This document shows positions 43,191 through 51,651 of a stretch of DNA of 64,000 nt, piece by piece (the stretch's first letter is position 1; each line of letters starts with the position of its first letter). Made by a program: the position numbers and the translations under genes. The DNA is from DASVWZ01 sp963708575 (GTDB lineage Bacteria; Acidobacteriota; Terriglobia; Terriglobales; Acidobacteriaceae), in contig CAVPTB010000007.1 of the NCBI GenBank assembly GCA_963708575.1, positions 1,302,001 to 1,366,000 of the forward strand, written 5' to 3'. A model generated the notes under the pieces. That model worked only from the letters and a program-made list of their open reading frames with translations. It was not told the DNA's origin and did not search any database.

Positions 43191-44507
43191 CTAACGACTG
43201 ATCCCGACCCAGCTATTCAGGTCCCCGGTGACCCGGAGCAGTGCGATTCGCGCTCTCTGCAATTCGAAGTTTGCATCTTCCAGCGCACCAAAACGCTCCG
43301 TGGTTTGGACTCGGGCGTCCTCCGCATCGTGGAGCGTTCCCGTCCCAGATTCGATCTTCGTCTGCACCGCGTCCATGTTCGACCGCGATATCTGATATTC
43401 GAGTTCTGCCACATGCTGTGCTGCCGATAGTTGGTCAACCGAACGCTGCAGCCTGAGGGTCTGCTCCGAAACCTGGTTCTTCACTGTCTCAATATCCTTA
43501 CGTGCATGCAGGGCATCCGCGTCTGCCGCCTGGGCTTTAGCTCGCTGAGTCGGGCTAAAGAATGGAAAGCGGATCGCCACCCCGATCGTGGCGTTGTGCT
43601 GCTGGAAACTGCCCGGTCTGAAGTAATTTTCGTAATTGTTGAAGCTGGCCAGCAGTGCATACTGCGCCGCGAAATCAATGCTGGGCCACATCGATCTGTG
43701 TTCGGCCTTGGCGCGAAACGCCATCGCAGTAGCGTGGAAGTCGGCGATTTGTATCGATGGGCTGATCTCTTCGGCCTTGCTCACCAGATTGTCTTCCTGC
43801 TTGACCTCAGGCAAGGCAGGCATCGAATCCGGATCGCCGTCGATTGAAGCTGCCGGCAACCCAGTTAGTTGCGACAGACGGTTTCGCAACAAATCAATCG
43901 AACCTTGCGCCTGACTGATTCGCAAATACACGCGCGCAGTGACGAGCCTCGCCTGATTTCGGGCAAGGGAACTGTCCACTCCTTCTTCCACTCGCTGGTT
44001 GACGATCTGCTCCATCTTGAGCGCATCGTCATACTCGTGGCTGGCAAACTGAATCACCGACTGCCACTTACACAGTTCCGCATAACTTAGAACGGTGTCC
44101 TGGATGACCTGATCGCGCTGGTCTTTGCTTTGGACGGTGCTTTCCTGATACTCAGTCTTCGCCGCGCGAATGAACTCGCGTAACGCTGGATTGATCAGCG
44201 CGGACTGCGCATTTGTGTTGACGATCGACGGCGCGGAACCCTCCAGCGACAGTGGATATCCCCAGGTTTTGCCTAAACCGGACCCGACGACGAGTTGTGG
44301 CAGGTACTGGTCTCGCGCTTCTAGATAGGAGGCAAAGGCGCGCTGCTCATCGGTATGTGAGGCCGCCAGAGTGCTGCTGTGGCTGAGCGCCAGTTCAACC
44401 ACGTGTTTCAGTGGGATAGTTTCGGCTTGAACTGGAAGGGGAACTTGCAGAATGAGAAGAAAACAGGAAGGCAGGAGCCGTACCAAAGAGCGTAATGCAG
44501 GTGTCAT
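43191..44507 (-). CDS. TolC family outer-membrane efflux protein
   Basis: 438 aa. A signal peptide (residues 1-28, ending VQAETIP) is followed by two outer-membrane efflux repeats, with long helices (e.g. LKHVVELALSHSSTLAASHTD, and LRLQRSVDQLSAAQHVAELE) and beta segments (YLPQLVVGSGLGKTWGYP; TIGVAIRFPFFSPTQRAKAQ). TolC-type trimers form the channel of tripartite exporters. Third gene of a minus-strand set with an HlyD-type adaptor and a TPR protein; no inner-membrane pump is encoded here. Confidence 0.9.
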   Translation of the reverse strand: MTPALRSLVRLLPSCFLLILQVPLPVQAETIPLKHVVELALSHSSTLAASHTDEQRAFASYLEARDQYLPQLVVGSGLGKTWGYPLSLEGSAPSIVNTNAQSALINPALREFIRAAKTEYQESTVQSKDQRDQVIQDTVLSYAELCKWQSVIQFASHEYDDALKMEQIVNQRVEEGVDSSLARNQARLVTARVYLRISQAQGSIDLLRNRLSQLTGLPAASIDGDPDSMPALPEVKQEDNLVSKAEEISPSIQIADFHATAMAFRAKAEHRSMWPSIDFAAQYALLASFNNYENYFRPGSFQQHNATIGVAIRFPFFSPTQRAKAQAADADALHARKDIETVKNQVSEQTLRLQRSVDQLSAAQHVAELEYQISRSNMDAVQTKIESGTGTLHDAEDARVQTTERFGALEDANFELQRARIALLRVTGDLNSWVGISR

Positions 44508-44576
44508 CTCTTCACCTTCAGAGAAAAAGTTGCATAATCGGAAAGTCTGATTGTAGTCGCCGAGAACCGGTTTGGA

Positions 44577-45575
44577 TCATCCGCTGCGTGCTGGCTTCGC
44601 ATTCAGGCGATCCAGCGCGCTCTGAGCCAGAGCGAAATTCTTGGCCAACGACAATGAGGCGCGATACTGCGCAGCGGCCGCCTGCGTGTCGCCTTGTTGT
44701 TCCAGCAGCGTTCCCAGCAGATAGTGAGCTTTGAAGGCTGGAGCCGCTTCTACAGTGCCACTCGTAAGGTAACGGCGCAACAAGCTGATTGCCAGAGGAG
44801 TGTTGTGCTCAGTGCGGACCAGGAGCTCCGCAGCTTCTACCAGCATATTCTTTTGCTCGGCAATCTCGGTTGCCGAGGGTGCAGTGCTGACGTGCTGTAC
44901 TGCCTCTTCCATCTTGTCGAACTGTCGGTTGTGTCTATAAAAGAGTGCCAGGTTCAGCCAGGCGTCCGCACGGCCATTGCTGGCTGCGATACCCTGCCGA
45001 TATTCGCTCTCGGCCATGCTTAGGTCTTTTTTCTTTTCTCCAAGACGGCCCAGGACCCAATATGCCTTCACCGGATCAAGCAGCATCAGTTGTTGGGCTT
45101 GAGCCTGCGCTTTATCCAGCCCGCCTCCCACAATGCCCGGAGCCTCCAGATAAAACTCCGCCAGATCGGTCCGAGCCGCTACATTCTTAGGATCAAGACG
45201 CACTGCAGTCTCGAACTCGCTACGGACCTTCTTGGCCAACCCGATAGCACTCAGGAAATTGGTGTGATCTGCCTTTTCGCCATAAGCCCGGCCCATCCAA
45301 AGGTGATACAGACTGTTGTTCGGATCGAGGGCAATCGCTTTCTCGCAGAACTCAATGCTGTCGTCCCACTTGCCTAGCGCGAAGTACGCACGACAAAGCA
45401 GGTTGAATGAAGCCGCGCTCTGCGGCGTCGAGTTCAAACTGGTTTGAAGGGAGGTAATGGCTTCATCGACTCGACCAGCCGCCAGCAGGCGGTCGGCCGG
45501 TTCCGCCCACGCCGAAACGGCAAGAATCAGGAACCACACCGCAATACCGAATATGAATTGCTTGCTACGTAACAT
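44577..45575 (-). CDS. Secreted tetratricopeptide repeat protein
   Basis: 332 aa. Signal peptide (KQFIFGIAVWFLILAVSAWA) then at least six TPR units: AGRVDEAITSLQTSLNSTP, LCRAYFALGKWDDSIEFCEKAIALDPNN, EFETAVRLDPKNVAARTDLA, LGRLGEKKKDLSMAESEYRQGI and others. A periplasmic scaffolding role is likely. It starts two bases after the HlyD-type gene and precedes the TolC-like gene, so it probably serves the same export machine. Confidence 0.85.
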   Translation of the reverse strand: MLRSKQFIFGIAVWFLILAVSAWAEPADRLLAAGRVDEAITSLQTSLNSTPQSAASFNLLCRAYFALGKWDDSIEFCEKAIALDPNNSLYHLWMGRAYGEKADHTNFLSAIGLAKKVRSEFETAVRLDPKNVAARTDLAEFYLEAPGIVGGGLDKAQAQAQQLMLLDPVKAYWVLGRLGEKKKDLSMAESEYRQGIAASNGRADAWLNLALFYRHNRQFDKMEEAVQHVSTAPSATEIAEQKNMLVEAAELLVRTEHNTPLAISLLRRYLTSGTVEAAPAFKAHYLLGTLLEQQGDTQAAAAQYRASLSLAKNFALAQSALDRLNAKPARSG

Positions 45576-45577
45576 TC

Positions 45578-46828
45578 TCAGCGAACCACCTTCACCGCCA
45601 GGCCGTCCCGCAGCGGTTTAGAATTTAACGGAGACAGCGCGACCTGGGCGTTATCGGTCAGCCCCGACGTGATTTCAACCTGCGTCAGGTTGGAGATCGA
45701 CGTTTGCACATACCGGCGCTGTAGCTCGTTGTTTAAAATTTGATAGACGTACGATTTGTCATCTTCTTGATGAATCGCCTCACGGGGCACCGTCAGCACG
45801 TCCTTGTGTTCTCCAGTAACGATGGTGACTCCGACGTTTACATTTGGAAACAGAGTCTGATCGGCATTGTCGACCACGCAGGTCGTTTCTCCCACGTTGC
45901 GGGTGCCATGCAACTTAATAACAGAAGGCAGCGCGCTCACTTCGCCTTCCCAAGACCGGTTCCGCAAGGCATCCCACGTGACTTCAATTTTGTCGCCCGG
46001 TTTCAGGCGCCCTACGTCAGGTTCGTCCACAAAAGCCCGTACCCGCACCTTGGACAAGTCTGCCTCTTCCAGAACCAGGTCTCCGGCATTGACGTAAGCT
46101 CCCTGCAGGACTGGCAGCGAATAAACCGTGCCATCGAATGGAGCGCGAATATTCAGGTGGGACAGCGCATCCTGCGCGGCAGCATAAGACGCTTGCGCCT
46201 CGTTTTTCTGCGCCTCAACTCGTGTCACTTCCGGAGTGGTATAGCGACCCTTTTCTTTCTGTTGCGCCAGATCCAGGTCCGCCGTGGCTCGATCCAACTG
46301 ATTCTGCGCATTCGACACTTCGCCGGGAGACGCTGCGCCCTGCTTCTGCAAGCGCTGCAAGGCATCGAGGTTTCGTTGAGCCGTATCCTTTTGCATGCGT
46401 GCCTTGGACAGTTCGGACTGCAACGTCAGAACTTCTTCGCCGTTACCGCCATTTTTCACTGCGCTCAAGCTGGCTTCTGCGGCGCGAATCTGGGCCAGCG
46501 CATGCGCCGCATCGCTGCGGGCGGAGGCATCGTCGAGTTGCGCCAGTAGCTGTCCCTTCTTCACTTGAGCCCCTTCCTTCACGAAGAGCTTTTCCACAGT
46601 GGTTGCGACCGGAGAATGAGCCTCAAAGTTCACCAACGGCTCCACTTTGCCATTGGTGGAGACCACGCTGCGAATCGTGCTCCTTTGGGCCGTGGCCGCC
46701 CGAACCATCACGGTCTCCCCGCGGGACATGAACGACGCCAGCAAAAACACCGCGGCCACGATTCCGACGGTCCACGCCAGCCAGCGATTTCGGCTCCAGA
46801 AACCGGCTTGATTTCCCTTTAATGTCAT
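45578..46828 (-). CDS. HlyD/MacA-type periplasmic adaptor protein
   Basis: 416 aa. One N-terminal membrane helix (WTVGIVAAVFLLASFM), a barrel-sandwich/lipoyl half (FEAHSPVATTVEKLFVKEGAQVKKGQLLAQLDD, recognised by VEKLFVKEGAQVKKGQLLA), a coiled-coil hairpin (residues about 110-200, LQSELSKARMQKDTAQRNLDALQ), the second lipoyl half (LNIRAPFDGTVYSLPV) and a C-terminal beta-barrel/MP domain. Joins an inner-membrane pump to TolC. First gene of the trio; closest in plan to MacA. Confidence 0.9.
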   Translation of the reverse strand: MTLKGNQAGFWSRNRWLAWTVGIVAAVFLLASFMSRGETVMVRAATAQRSTIRSVVSTNGKVEPLVNFEAHSPVATTVEKLFVKEGAQVKKGQLLAQLDDASARSDAAHALAQIRAAEASLSAVKNGGNGEEVLTLQSELSKARMQKDTAQRNLDALQRLQKQGAASPGEVSNAQNQLDRATADLDLAQQKEKGRYTTPEVTRVEAQKNEAQASYAAAQDALSHLNIRAPFDGTVYSLPVLQGAYVNAGDLVLEEADLSKVRVRAFVDEPDVGRLKPGDKIEVTWDALRNRSWEGEVSALPSVIKLHGTRNVGETTCVVDNADQTLFPNVNVGVTIVTGEHKDVLTVPREAIHQEDDKSYVYQILNNELQRRYVQTSISNLTQVEITSGLTDNAQVALSPLNSKPLRDGLAVKVVR

Positions 46829-46972
46829 GAAGATGCAACAAACTAATGTACCACCCGTTCACTCTTTATAATGAATTTGCACCGTGCCTATATAGATGCA
46901 TCGACATTCTGGAAGAATCCTCAAATGATTGCCTTTTTGGTACTTCCGTCATCTCCTGTTTAAAATCTCAAT

Positions 46973-47377
46973 ATGCCAAAAACGCCCAGATATACCGAGG
47001 AACACGCCGAGTCCGGCCTCGATCATAAGTTTCCTGAAATCGAAACCTGGAAAAACCAGTTTCCCGGCTACGAAATCGTCGTCGATGATCCCGAATTCAC
47101 CTCGGTGTGTCCCAAGACTGGCTTGCCCGATTTCGGAGTCCTGGCGATCCGCTATATGCCCGACAAACGCTGCCTGGAATTGAAGTCGCTCAAGGAATAT
47201 TTGCAGTCGTACCGCAATCTGGGGATTTTTCAGGAAAACATCGTGAACCAGGTTTTGGAAGATGTGGTGAAATGGGCGCGCCCGGTGTGGGCCGAAGTGA
47301 AAGGCGATTTCCGCCCGCGCGGCGGAATTTCAACGGCTGTAATCGCACGGTGGCCGAGGCCAAAATCCAGGAAGTGA
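46973..47377 (+). CDS. queF: NADPH-dependent 7-cyano-7-deazaguanine reductase QueF
   Basis: 134 aa, the short (type I) QueF. It reduces preQ0 to preQ1 in queuosine tRNA modification. Catalytic Cys46 and Asp53 in SVCPKTGLPDFG, and the NADPH-binding motif ELKSLKEYLQSYRNLGIFQE are clear. ATG at 46973. The 144-base upstream gap shows a TATAAT at 46867-46872 but no preQ1 riboswitch pattern that I can recognise. Confidence 0.95.
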   Translation: MPKTPRYTEEHAESGLDHKFPEIETWKNQFPGYEIVVDDPEFTSVCPKTGLPDFGVLAIRYMPDKRCLELKSLKEYLQSYRNLGIFQENIVNQVLEDVVKWARPVWAEVKGDFRPRGGISTAVIARWPRPKSRK

Positions 47378-47480
47378 TAAACGTTCCGAGATTAGTTTGG
47401 CGTCGATGGATTACCGTTTACAAAGCCGACGAATCTCCGACCAATGAGGTACGGCTAAGCCATGTTATTCTCCTCCGCGA

Positions 47481-48710
47481 GTGACTTCGGCCAAACTCTA
47501 TCCTTGGACGGCGCTGACCCTGCTCACCGCGCTGAATCTGCTGAACTACATCGATCGCTCCGTGCTGTTCGCGGTGCAACCACTGGTGCAGTCGGAATTT
47601 CACCTGACGAATACTCAGGTCGGCTACCTCACCAGCGCGTTTCTCGGGTTTTACATGGTGGCTGCCCCATTCACCGGACCGCTGGCTGATCGCTACTCGC
47701 GCAAACTCATCATCGTCCTGGGTGCGGTTTTCTGGAGCGCGCTCACTCTGCTCACCGCCGTTACTCACACCTATTGGGAGTTGCTGGTGCGCCACACGTT
47801 GGTGGGAATTGGCGAAGCCACATTCGTTACCATCGCGCCGACGTTTGTGGCGGACCTGTTTCCGGAAGAAAGGCGCGGGCGCATCTTCGGCATTTTCTAC
47901 TTGGCGATTCCGGTTGGTACCGCGGCCGGTTACCTGCTTGGCGGCAAGCTCGGACCTTCGCTTGGTTGGCGCTATCCGTTTTATGTTGCGGCTGTCCCCG
48001 GTTTCTTGCTGGCGTTGGCGGTATGGTTTCTACCCGAGCCTCCACGCGGTCAATTTGACTCGTTGAAAGAAACGCCGGAGCGCGCGACTCTTCGTGGCTT
48101 GGCTCGGAACCCTGCCTTCTGGACCGTCACTCTGGGCATGGCAGCGGGCACGTTTTCTCTGGGAGGCATTCAGGTCTGGATGCCGACGTTTCTCTCCAGA
48201 GTACGTGGTTACACACTCGAGGCCGCCAACCTGAAGTTTGGCGCGATCATCGTTGTTGACGGAATCCTCGCGTCGCTCTTCGGAGGCTGGCTCGGCGATT
48301 ATCTCCTGCCCCGCATGAAAGGCTCATATTACTTCGTCTCCGCCATCAGTATGGGCTTGGGCGTTCCAGTCATGATTGTCGCGCTGTTTTTTCAGGGACG
48401 CATCATGATCCCGGCTATCGCGGTGGCGGCATTTCTTCTGCTGCTGAATACTTCTCCGCTGAATACCGCTCTGGTGAATGCCGTGGGAGCGCATATCCGC
48501 GCCACTGCTATCGCGGTAAACATTTTTATCTTTCACTTATTGGGCGACGTTCCTTCACCCACGTTGATGGGTTACGTCGCCGATAAGAAGTCTCTCCAAG
48601 CCGCCTTCATTCTTCCGGTTATCGCCATGGCGGTCTCATCTGCCATACTGTTTTATGGGATGAGGTTCGCTCCGGCGGTCGAAGTACGCCAGCCCGCTAC
48701 CTCCCCGTGA
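47481..48710 (+). CDS. MFS transporter, spinster-like
   Basis: 409 aa, twelve-helix major facilitator. MFS signature GPLADRYSRKLIIVLGAVFW between helices 2 and 3, and TFVADLFPEERRGRIFGIFYLAIPVGTAAGYLLGG (spinster-type TMH 4-5 region; key piece FPEERRGRIFGIFY). Spinster relatives move lysolipids, sphingolipids or sugars. GTG start at 47481 without a strong ribosome site. It sits ten bases before a membrane glycosyltransferase gene, so a lipid-linked glycan role is possible. Confidence 0.88.
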   Translation: MTSAKLYPWTALTLLTALNLLNYIDRSVLFAVQPLVQSEFHLTNTQVGYLTSAFLGFYMVAAPFTGPLADRYSRKLIIVLGAVFWSALTLLTAVTHTYWELLVRHTLVGIGEATFVTIAPTFVADLFPEERRGRIFGIFYLAIPVGTAAGYLLGGKLGPSLGWRYPFYVAAVPGFLLALAVWFLPEPPRGQFDSLKETPERATLRGLARNPAFWTVTLGMAAGTFSLGGIQVWMPTFLSRVRGYTLEAANLKFGAIIVVDGILASLFGGWLGDYLLPRMKGSYYFVSAISMGLGVPVMIVALFFQGRIMIPAIAVAAFLLLLNTSPLNTALVNAVGAHIRATAIAVNIFIFHLLGDVPSPTLMGYVADKKSLQAAFILPVIAMAVSSAILFYGMRFAPAVEVRQPATSP

Positions 48711-48720
48711 CTCATTACGA

Positions 48721-49890
48721 ATGAATTATTTTCATTGGATCGTAGGCGGCATTCTAGGACTCGCTTGGTTTTCCCGCCTGGTTGACGCCGCTCTGGGCAT
48801 GCGCCATATCCCAGACATCGCCAAACCCGCCTGGGACCGCAGGCCCGCCGCGCCAGCTCCGCGCGTGACCATCGTGGTTCCCGCCTGCAATGAAGAAGAT
48901 CACATCGAGCGCCCGCTGACCCAGCTTCTGCAGCTGGATTATGAGAACTACGAAGTGATCGCCGTGAACGACCGTTCGACAGATCGCACCGGGGAAGTCA
49001 TGGATCGGGTGGCGTCATCTTCCGCAGCCCACGGAATTCTCAAGGTGATTCATATCGACTCGTTGCCCTCGGGATGGCTTGGCAAAGTTCATGCCATGTG
49101 GACCGCCGCTGCGCAAACGACCGGAGACTGGTTGCTCTTCACCGACGCAGACGTGCTTTTCAAGCCGGATGCGTTGCGCCGGGCCATCGTCTACGCCGAA
49201 GCGGATCATGCCGATCACGTCGTTTTGTTTCCCCGCATGATCATGAAGCAACCGGGGGAGAAGATGATGATCGCCTTCTTTCAGACGCTGTTCGTCTTCG
49301 GCCATCGTCCGTGGAAGGTAGCTGACCCCAAGACCAAAGACCACATGGGGGTCGGGGCTTTCAATCTCATCCGGCGCAGTGTTTACGAAAAGCTGGGAAG
49401 CTACAAAACGCTTCGCCTCGAAGTGCTGGATGACATGAAGCTCGGCAAGATCGTTAAGTCCGCCGGGTATGCGCAGCGCAATGTCTTCGGAGAGGACCTG
49501 ATTTCGATCCGTTGGGCACATGGCGCCATGGGAGTGGTGCAGAACCTCACCAAGAATTTTTTCGCCATCATGTCGTTCCAGTGGTGGCGCGCCATTGGTT
49601 CCTGCTTCGCGCTGGCTTTGCTCAATCTTGGACCGTTTCTGGGAATCTGGCTGGCGCACGGCTGGGCACGCGCCGGTTATGGCCTCGCGCTGTTTTCCAT
49701 GTTTTCGATTTATGTGGGAATGTCATGGAAATCGGATGTGCCCCCGTATTACTTCTTGCTTCACCCCATCAGCACCAGCCTGTTTGTCTATACCATGCTG
49801 CGCTCAATGTTCCTGACCTTAGGCAACGGGGGAGTGACGTGGCGCGGCACGTTCTATCCGCTGGAAGAACTGCGCAAAGGCATGGTCTGA
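48721..49890 (+). CDS. Membrane-anchored GT2 glycosyltransferase (HpnB/CrtQ-like)
   Basis: 389 aa. An N-terminal membrane helix, then a GT-A domain: RVTIVVPACNEEDHIERPL, YEVIAVNDRSTDRTGEVMDR, LPSGWLGKVHAMWTAAAQ, the DxD metal motif in WLLFTDADVLF, and LEVLDDMKLGKIVK with acceptor region. Three to four C-terminal helices follow (SCFALALLNLGPFLGIWLAHGW, ALFSMFSIYVGMSW, LHPISTSLFVYTMLRSMFL). The GWLGKVHAM/TDAD layout resembles HpnB and carotenoid glucosyltransferases. Sugar and acceptor are unknown; HpnI is less likely because HpnI is ceramide-glucosyltransferase-like. Confidence 0.82.
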   Translation: MNYFHWIVGGILGLAWFSRLVDAALGMRHIPDIAKPAWDRRPAAPAPRVTIVVPACNEEDHIERPLTQLLQLDYENYEVIAVNDRSTDRTGEVMDRVASSSAAHGILKVIHIDSLPSGWLGKVHAMWTAAAQTTGDWLLFTDADVLFKPDALRRAIVYAEADHADHVVLFPRMIMKQPGEKMMIAFFQTLFVFGHRPWKVADPKTKDHMGVGAFNLIRRSVYEKLGSYKTLRLEVLDDMKLGKIVKSAGYAQRNVFGEDLISIRWAHGAMGVVQNLTKNFFAIMSFQWWRAIGSCFALALLNLGPFLGIWLAHGWARAGYGLALFSMFSIYVGMSWKSDVPPYYFLLHPISTSLFVYTMLRSMFLTLGNGGVTWRGTFYPLEELRKGMV

Positions 49891-49925
49891 GGTAGGCGGA
49901 CGTAGCGCCGGCGTCGACCGCTCTC

Positions 49926-50417
49926 TCACTCGTCATCGGCGGGGACGTCCAGCGGCAACGTCGGGTCCTGTCTTTTTTTGGTGGTAGTCCGCTTCTGCCG
50001 TGGAAGTGCCGCGCTTCCTGCGCTATAACGTCCTCTTTGTTCAACGTCGTAGTTCTTCGGCAGCTTGGGCAGGAATGCGCTTTCGCCGCCCAGTTGACGA
50101 CTTTCATTCAGCACAATCTCCGCGCGCCCGTCATACGATTTCAACGTTCCGTGTACTTCGATGACGCGATTCTCCAAAGCGTGAACGTCGCCGATGTCTT
50201 TCAGCTTGCCGGGAAATATCACGACGGTAAACGGACACACCCGGAAGTCTTCGCAAAAGTCGAAGAAGAGCACGCCGCGCGCTCCGCGCTTCACGTGCAG
50301 AAGTTTTCCCGAGACACAACGATCTTCGCCGATGTGCTCGCGGGCTTGGGTTATGGGGAGGCAGTCCGCGCCAGCCAGTAAGTGAAACGTCAATACCGCC
50401 GCGATAACACGGAGCAT
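49926..50417 (-). CDS. Secreted small OB-fold-like protein
   Basis: 163 aa. Signal peptide (RVIAAVLTFHLLAGADCLP) followed by a domain with DRCVSGKLLHVKRGARGVLFFDFCEDFRVCPFTVVIFPGKLKD and HALENRVIEVHGTLKSYDGRAEIVLNESRQL, read as strands GKLLHVKRGARGVLFFDFC and VIEVHGTLKSYDGRAEIVL: the typical pattern of exported OB-folds in this phylum. The C-terminus is basic and disordered (RQKRTTTKKRQDP). Function unknown. ATG at 50417 chosen; TTG at 50423 is in frame. Confidence 0.7.
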   Translation of the reverse strand: MLRVIAAVLTFHLLAGADCLPITQAREHIGEDRCVSGKLLHVKRGARGVLFFDFCEDFRVCPFTVVIFPGKLKDIGDVHALENRVIEVHGTLKSYDGRAEIVLNESRQLGGESAFLPKLPKNYDVEQRGRYSAGSAALPRQKRTTTKKRQDPTLPLDVPADDE

Positions 50418-50556
50418 CACCAATTCATTCTAGGAAGGTGCGAAGAGAAAGGAATCATAGAACGCAGAAAATTCGCAGGCCAGTCCCCAAAAGGGAACAG
50501 CTCCGGCAAGGGCCGAACTCAGTCCAACAGCCCCTGCCAGCCAGAGCAAACAAGAT

Positions 50557-50901
50557 TTACTTGAAAGACTTAACTGCGGTGGCTTCGTCGTCGCGGACGT
50601 CGAAAACCGTGTAGAGCTTGGTGATCTGCAACAGGTCGTGGACCTTCTTGGTCAGGTGGAGCAGTTTGAGTTCGCCGCCCTGATTTTTCACCGTGGTGAA
50701 GGCACTCACCAGCTCGCCGATTCCCGAGCTGTCGATGTAGTTTACATCCGCTAAGTTCAGCAGGATTTTCTTCTGGCCTTTGGAAAGCAGTTCGCGCACC
50801 GTATCCCGCAGGATAACGCTGCCTTCGCCGAGCGTGATCCGCCCGCTGCAATCCACAATAGTGACGCCGTCTACCTGGCGTGTACTGGTCTTCATGGTCA
50901 C
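50557..50901 (-). CDS. STAS domain anti-sigma factor antagonist
   Basis: 114 aa, SpoIIAA/RsbV-like. The phosphorylatable serine lies in VNYIDSSGIGELVSAFTTV. When unphosphorylated it would bind the RsbW-type kinase encoded directly upstream and free its target. GTG at 50901 overlaps the kinase gene's TGA with AGGAGG seven bases before it, so the pair is translationally coupled; ATG at 50895 is the alternative. No sigma factor is next to the pair, so the target lies elsewhere. Confidence 0.93.
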   Translation of the reverse strand: MTMKTSTRQVDGVTIVDCSGRITLGEGSVILRDTVRELLSKGQKKILLNLADVNYIDSSGIGELVSAFTTVKNQGGELKLLHLTKKVHDLLQITKLYTVFDVRDDEATAVKSFK

Positions 50902-51344
50902 TGGGAAGCCTCCTTGCCGCCTCCGGCCAAGCCGGGGACGTGTTTGATGAGTTTGATTTCGGTGCCTGTTCCGGACGGTTGAATCTGAACCTCGTCCATG
51001 AACGAGCGGATAAGAAAAATCCCTCTGCCGGATGTCTTCAGCAGATTTTCCGGCGCCAGCGGATCCGGGATGTTCGCCAGATCCAGGCCCTTGCCCTGAT
51101 CGCGAATCGTAATGATCAGGTCCCGGCCGTTTTCATGAAACTCGACGTTGACTTTCTTGTTCGGATCGTACGCGTTGCCGTGTAACACGGCATTTACCGC
51201 AGCTTCGCGCACTGCCATGGAAATCTGCATGATCTGGTCTTCGTCAAATCCAGCGGCAGCGGCAATCCGGCTGGCGGCTTGCTCAGCGTTATCGACAGTC
51301 TCCAGGGTCGAATCCAGCGTATAGGATTCTCGTTGTTCGGTCAT
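50898..51344 (-). CDS. RsbW/SpoIIAB-type anti-sigma regulatory kinase
   Basis: 148 aa GHKL ATPase. N-box AVREAAVNAVLHGNAYDPN, G1 box IRDQGKGLDLANIPDPL and G2 box TSGRGIFLIRSFMDEV bind ATP. It phosphorylates the STAS protein encoded next and, in the unswitched state, sequesters a sigma factor or other partner. ATG at 51344 begins just before the folded domain; longer in-frame starts exist up to 51476 but add an unlike leader. Confidence 0.9.
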   Translation of the reverse strand: MTEQRESYTLDSTLETVDNAEQAASRIAAAAGFDEDQIMQISMAVREAAVNAVLHGNAYDPNKKVNVEFHENGRDLIITIRDQGKGLDLANIPDPLAPENLLKTSGRGIFLIRSFMDEVQIQPSGTGTEIKLIKHVPGLAGGGKEASQ

Positions 51345-51651
51345 GGCCAACGCTTCGTGAGCAAGCCTGCAATCCGCTGTTTTTGCCACCGAACCGCCGT
51401 GAACTGGCGGAGGACGCGCCAAAACGCTGAAAAGCAGCGGATTGGGTAGTTTCGCCTGACCTTGTGGAAATGTCAACGCAAGGGCTCACTTGGCACTCCG
51501 TGAAAGCTGGGAAAACAGTGATTCGCGCCCGGGGCTGACGCCAAAAACAATCAAGGCTCCCCTGAGCGGACAAAAACAGCGTGTGCCGGGTAGACCCGTG
51601 GCCGCAATGATCTCTGGCCTCAGGCTTCGGGTTTGAGTATTCTCGGAAGTG

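Noticed and set aside
46138..46731. 197-codon plus-strand frame inside the HlyD-type gene
   Set aside because: Shadow of the adaptor gene; Arg/Pro/Ser-rich with no fold signal.
46829..46972. Possible preQ1 riboswitch upstream of queF
   Set aside because: I looked for the short preQ1-I aptamer pattern with its A-rich tail and did not find it; only a TATAAT is present.
48721..49890. Assignment of the GT2 enzyme as HpnI
   Set aside because: HpnI resembles ceramide glucosyltransferase (GT21 type); this protein has the GWLGK/TDAD layout of HpnB and CrtQ-like enzymes.
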